Assembly: GCA_023392225.1 (NCBI GenBank)
Contig: JAEVZM010000475.1
Location: forward strand, 1-8,533
Direction of reading: 5' to 3'
DNA: 8,533 bases
Origin: Pseudomonadota bacterium
GTDB taxonomy: Bacteria; Pseudomonadota; Alphaproteobacteria; Rhizobiales; Kaistiaceae
Notes under the pieces: generated by a model
Told to the model about the DNA's origin: nothing
Database searches by the model: none
The model's input: the letters and a program-made list of their open reading frames with translations, nothing else
Translations under genes and position numbers: made by a program
In this document: positions 7,966 to 8,533 of the stretch, in pieces
Layout of the letters: every line of letters begins with the position of its first letter
Numbering within the stretch: position 1 is the stretch's first letter

Positions 7966-8533
7966 GGCGGCGGCACGGCGCGCCGCTGCTTGTCGCGGCG
8001 GTGGTCGTGCTGGCGCTGCTGCCGGCGCTCGCCGCGGCGGAGGAGCCGACGCTAGAGGTCGTTCCGCGCGCCACCCGCAACGTCACCCCGCCCGGCGTCA
8101 CGCCGGGGCCGGACATCGACGGGCCGCTGGTCCGCGAGGTCCTGCCCGAGCCGGAGAAGCCGCCGGAGACCGCGCGCTGGCGCCGCTTCTTCCTGCCCGC
8201 GACCACCGACGCCGGCACCTTCGAGATCAAGGGCTTCACCATCCGCGTCTCGGGCGTCGATCCGGTGCCGGTCGACAAGGTCTGCGCGCGGGCCGACGGC
8301 GCGGAATGGCCCTGCGGGCGCACCGCGCTGTTCTCGTTCCGCCGCTTCCTCGGCGGCCGCGCGGTCGAGTGCTACTTCCCGCCGGTGTCGGAGGCGAGAG
8401 AGATCGTCGCCCCCTGCCGCATCGGCCAGATCGACATCGGCGAGTGGCTGCTCCGCCAGGGCTGGGCGACACCCAACGACTACGCTACCGACGAATACCG
8501 CTCGGCGGCGGTGGCCGGCCCGTGCGACGGCCC
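7962..8533 (+). CDS. Exported staphylococcal-nuclease-like (thermonuclease family) protein, 3' end outside window
   Basis: The frame is open to the right edge, giving 190 residues. From GTG 7962, a basic n-region (MRRRHG), a hydrophobic core (LLVAAVVVLALLPAL) and AAA|EE form a classical Sec signal peptide cut near residue 26. A Pro-rich linker (about 36-80) follows. Then comes an SNase/OB-fold-like domain: GTFEIKGFTIRVSGVD (85-100), C-x9-CGRTA (C108 to C118), GRAVECYF (132-139), PCRIGQIDIGEWLLRQGWA (151-169). Active nucleases usually have Pro-Glu just after the 'GxD' turn; here it is PVPV, so the catalytic Glu seems missing, while Arg95 is kept. Cys at 108, 118, 137, 152 and 188 suit disulfides outside the cytoplasm. 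The start GTGA overlaps the regulator stop by 4 nt. ATG 7932, with GGAGG 4 nt upstream, is an alternative that lengthens the n-region by 10 residues. Nuclease activity is doubtful. Confidence 0.75.
   Translation, partial: MRRRHGAPLLVAAVVVLALLPALAAAEEPTLEVVPRATRNVTPPGVTPGPDIDGPLVREVLPEPEKPPETARWRRFFLPATTDAGTFEIKGFTIRVSGVDPVPVDKVCARADGAEWPCGRTALFSFRRFLGGRAVECYFPPVSEAREIVAPCRIGQIDIGEWLLRQGWATPNDYATDEYRSAAVAGPCDG

Overview
The window is high-GC DNA with dense, tightly packed genes. Gene content and protein style point to an alphaproteobacterium, most likely of the Hyphomicrobiales (Rhizobiales). This is inferred from the PodJ/SEL1-type N-terminus, the acyl-CoA dehydrogenase/GST/thiolase/FadB-J gene set and the S24 regulator. 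No rRNA, tRNA, CRISPR array or transposase is visible.

Layout. (1) Positions 1-377, minus strand: the N-terminal part of a PodJ-like / SEL1-repeat-type protein that runs off the left edge. It is preceded by an AAGGAGG ribosome site and a small AT-rich regulatory patch containing a near-match to a CtrA box. (2) Positions 589-2370, plus strand: a 593-residue DmdC-type acyl-CoA dehydrogenase, divergent from (1). (3) Positions 2396-2926, minus strand: an unrecognised small protein with one membrane segment and a C-terminal SH3-like region, in distinctly lower-GC DNA. It interrupts the plus-strand fatty-acid genes. (4) Positions 3092-7165, plus strand: a compact operon of a glutathione S-transferase family protein, a 3-ketoacyl-CoA/acetyl-CoA thiolase and a two-domain enoyl-CoA hydratase/3-hydroxyacyl-CoA dehydrogenase, with 7-nt and 1-nt-overlap junctions. 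(5) Positions 7166-7320: a non-coding gap with GC-rich dyads and duplicated motifs that look like operator or promoter material. (6) Positions 7321-7965: a LexA/cI-like HTH + S24 peptidase regulator. (7) From 7962 to the right edge: an exported staphylococcal-nuclease-like protein overlapping the regulator by 4 nt, with a degraded active-site motif.

How they work together. The dehydrogenase, the hydratase/hydroxyacyl-CoA dehydrogenase and the thiolase supply all four steps of a beta-oxidation cycle on acyl-CoA substrates. The GST lies inside the operon and probably serves the same substrate flow or handles reactive by-products. Both plus-strand transcription units have a similar candidate promoter (TTCCCY-N17-TAGRCT). 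The regulator and the nuclease-like gene form a separate translationally coupled pair. Most of the window is recognisable metabolism. The least explained parts are the lower-GC membrane/SH3-like orphan and the S24-regulator/degenerate-nuclease pair.
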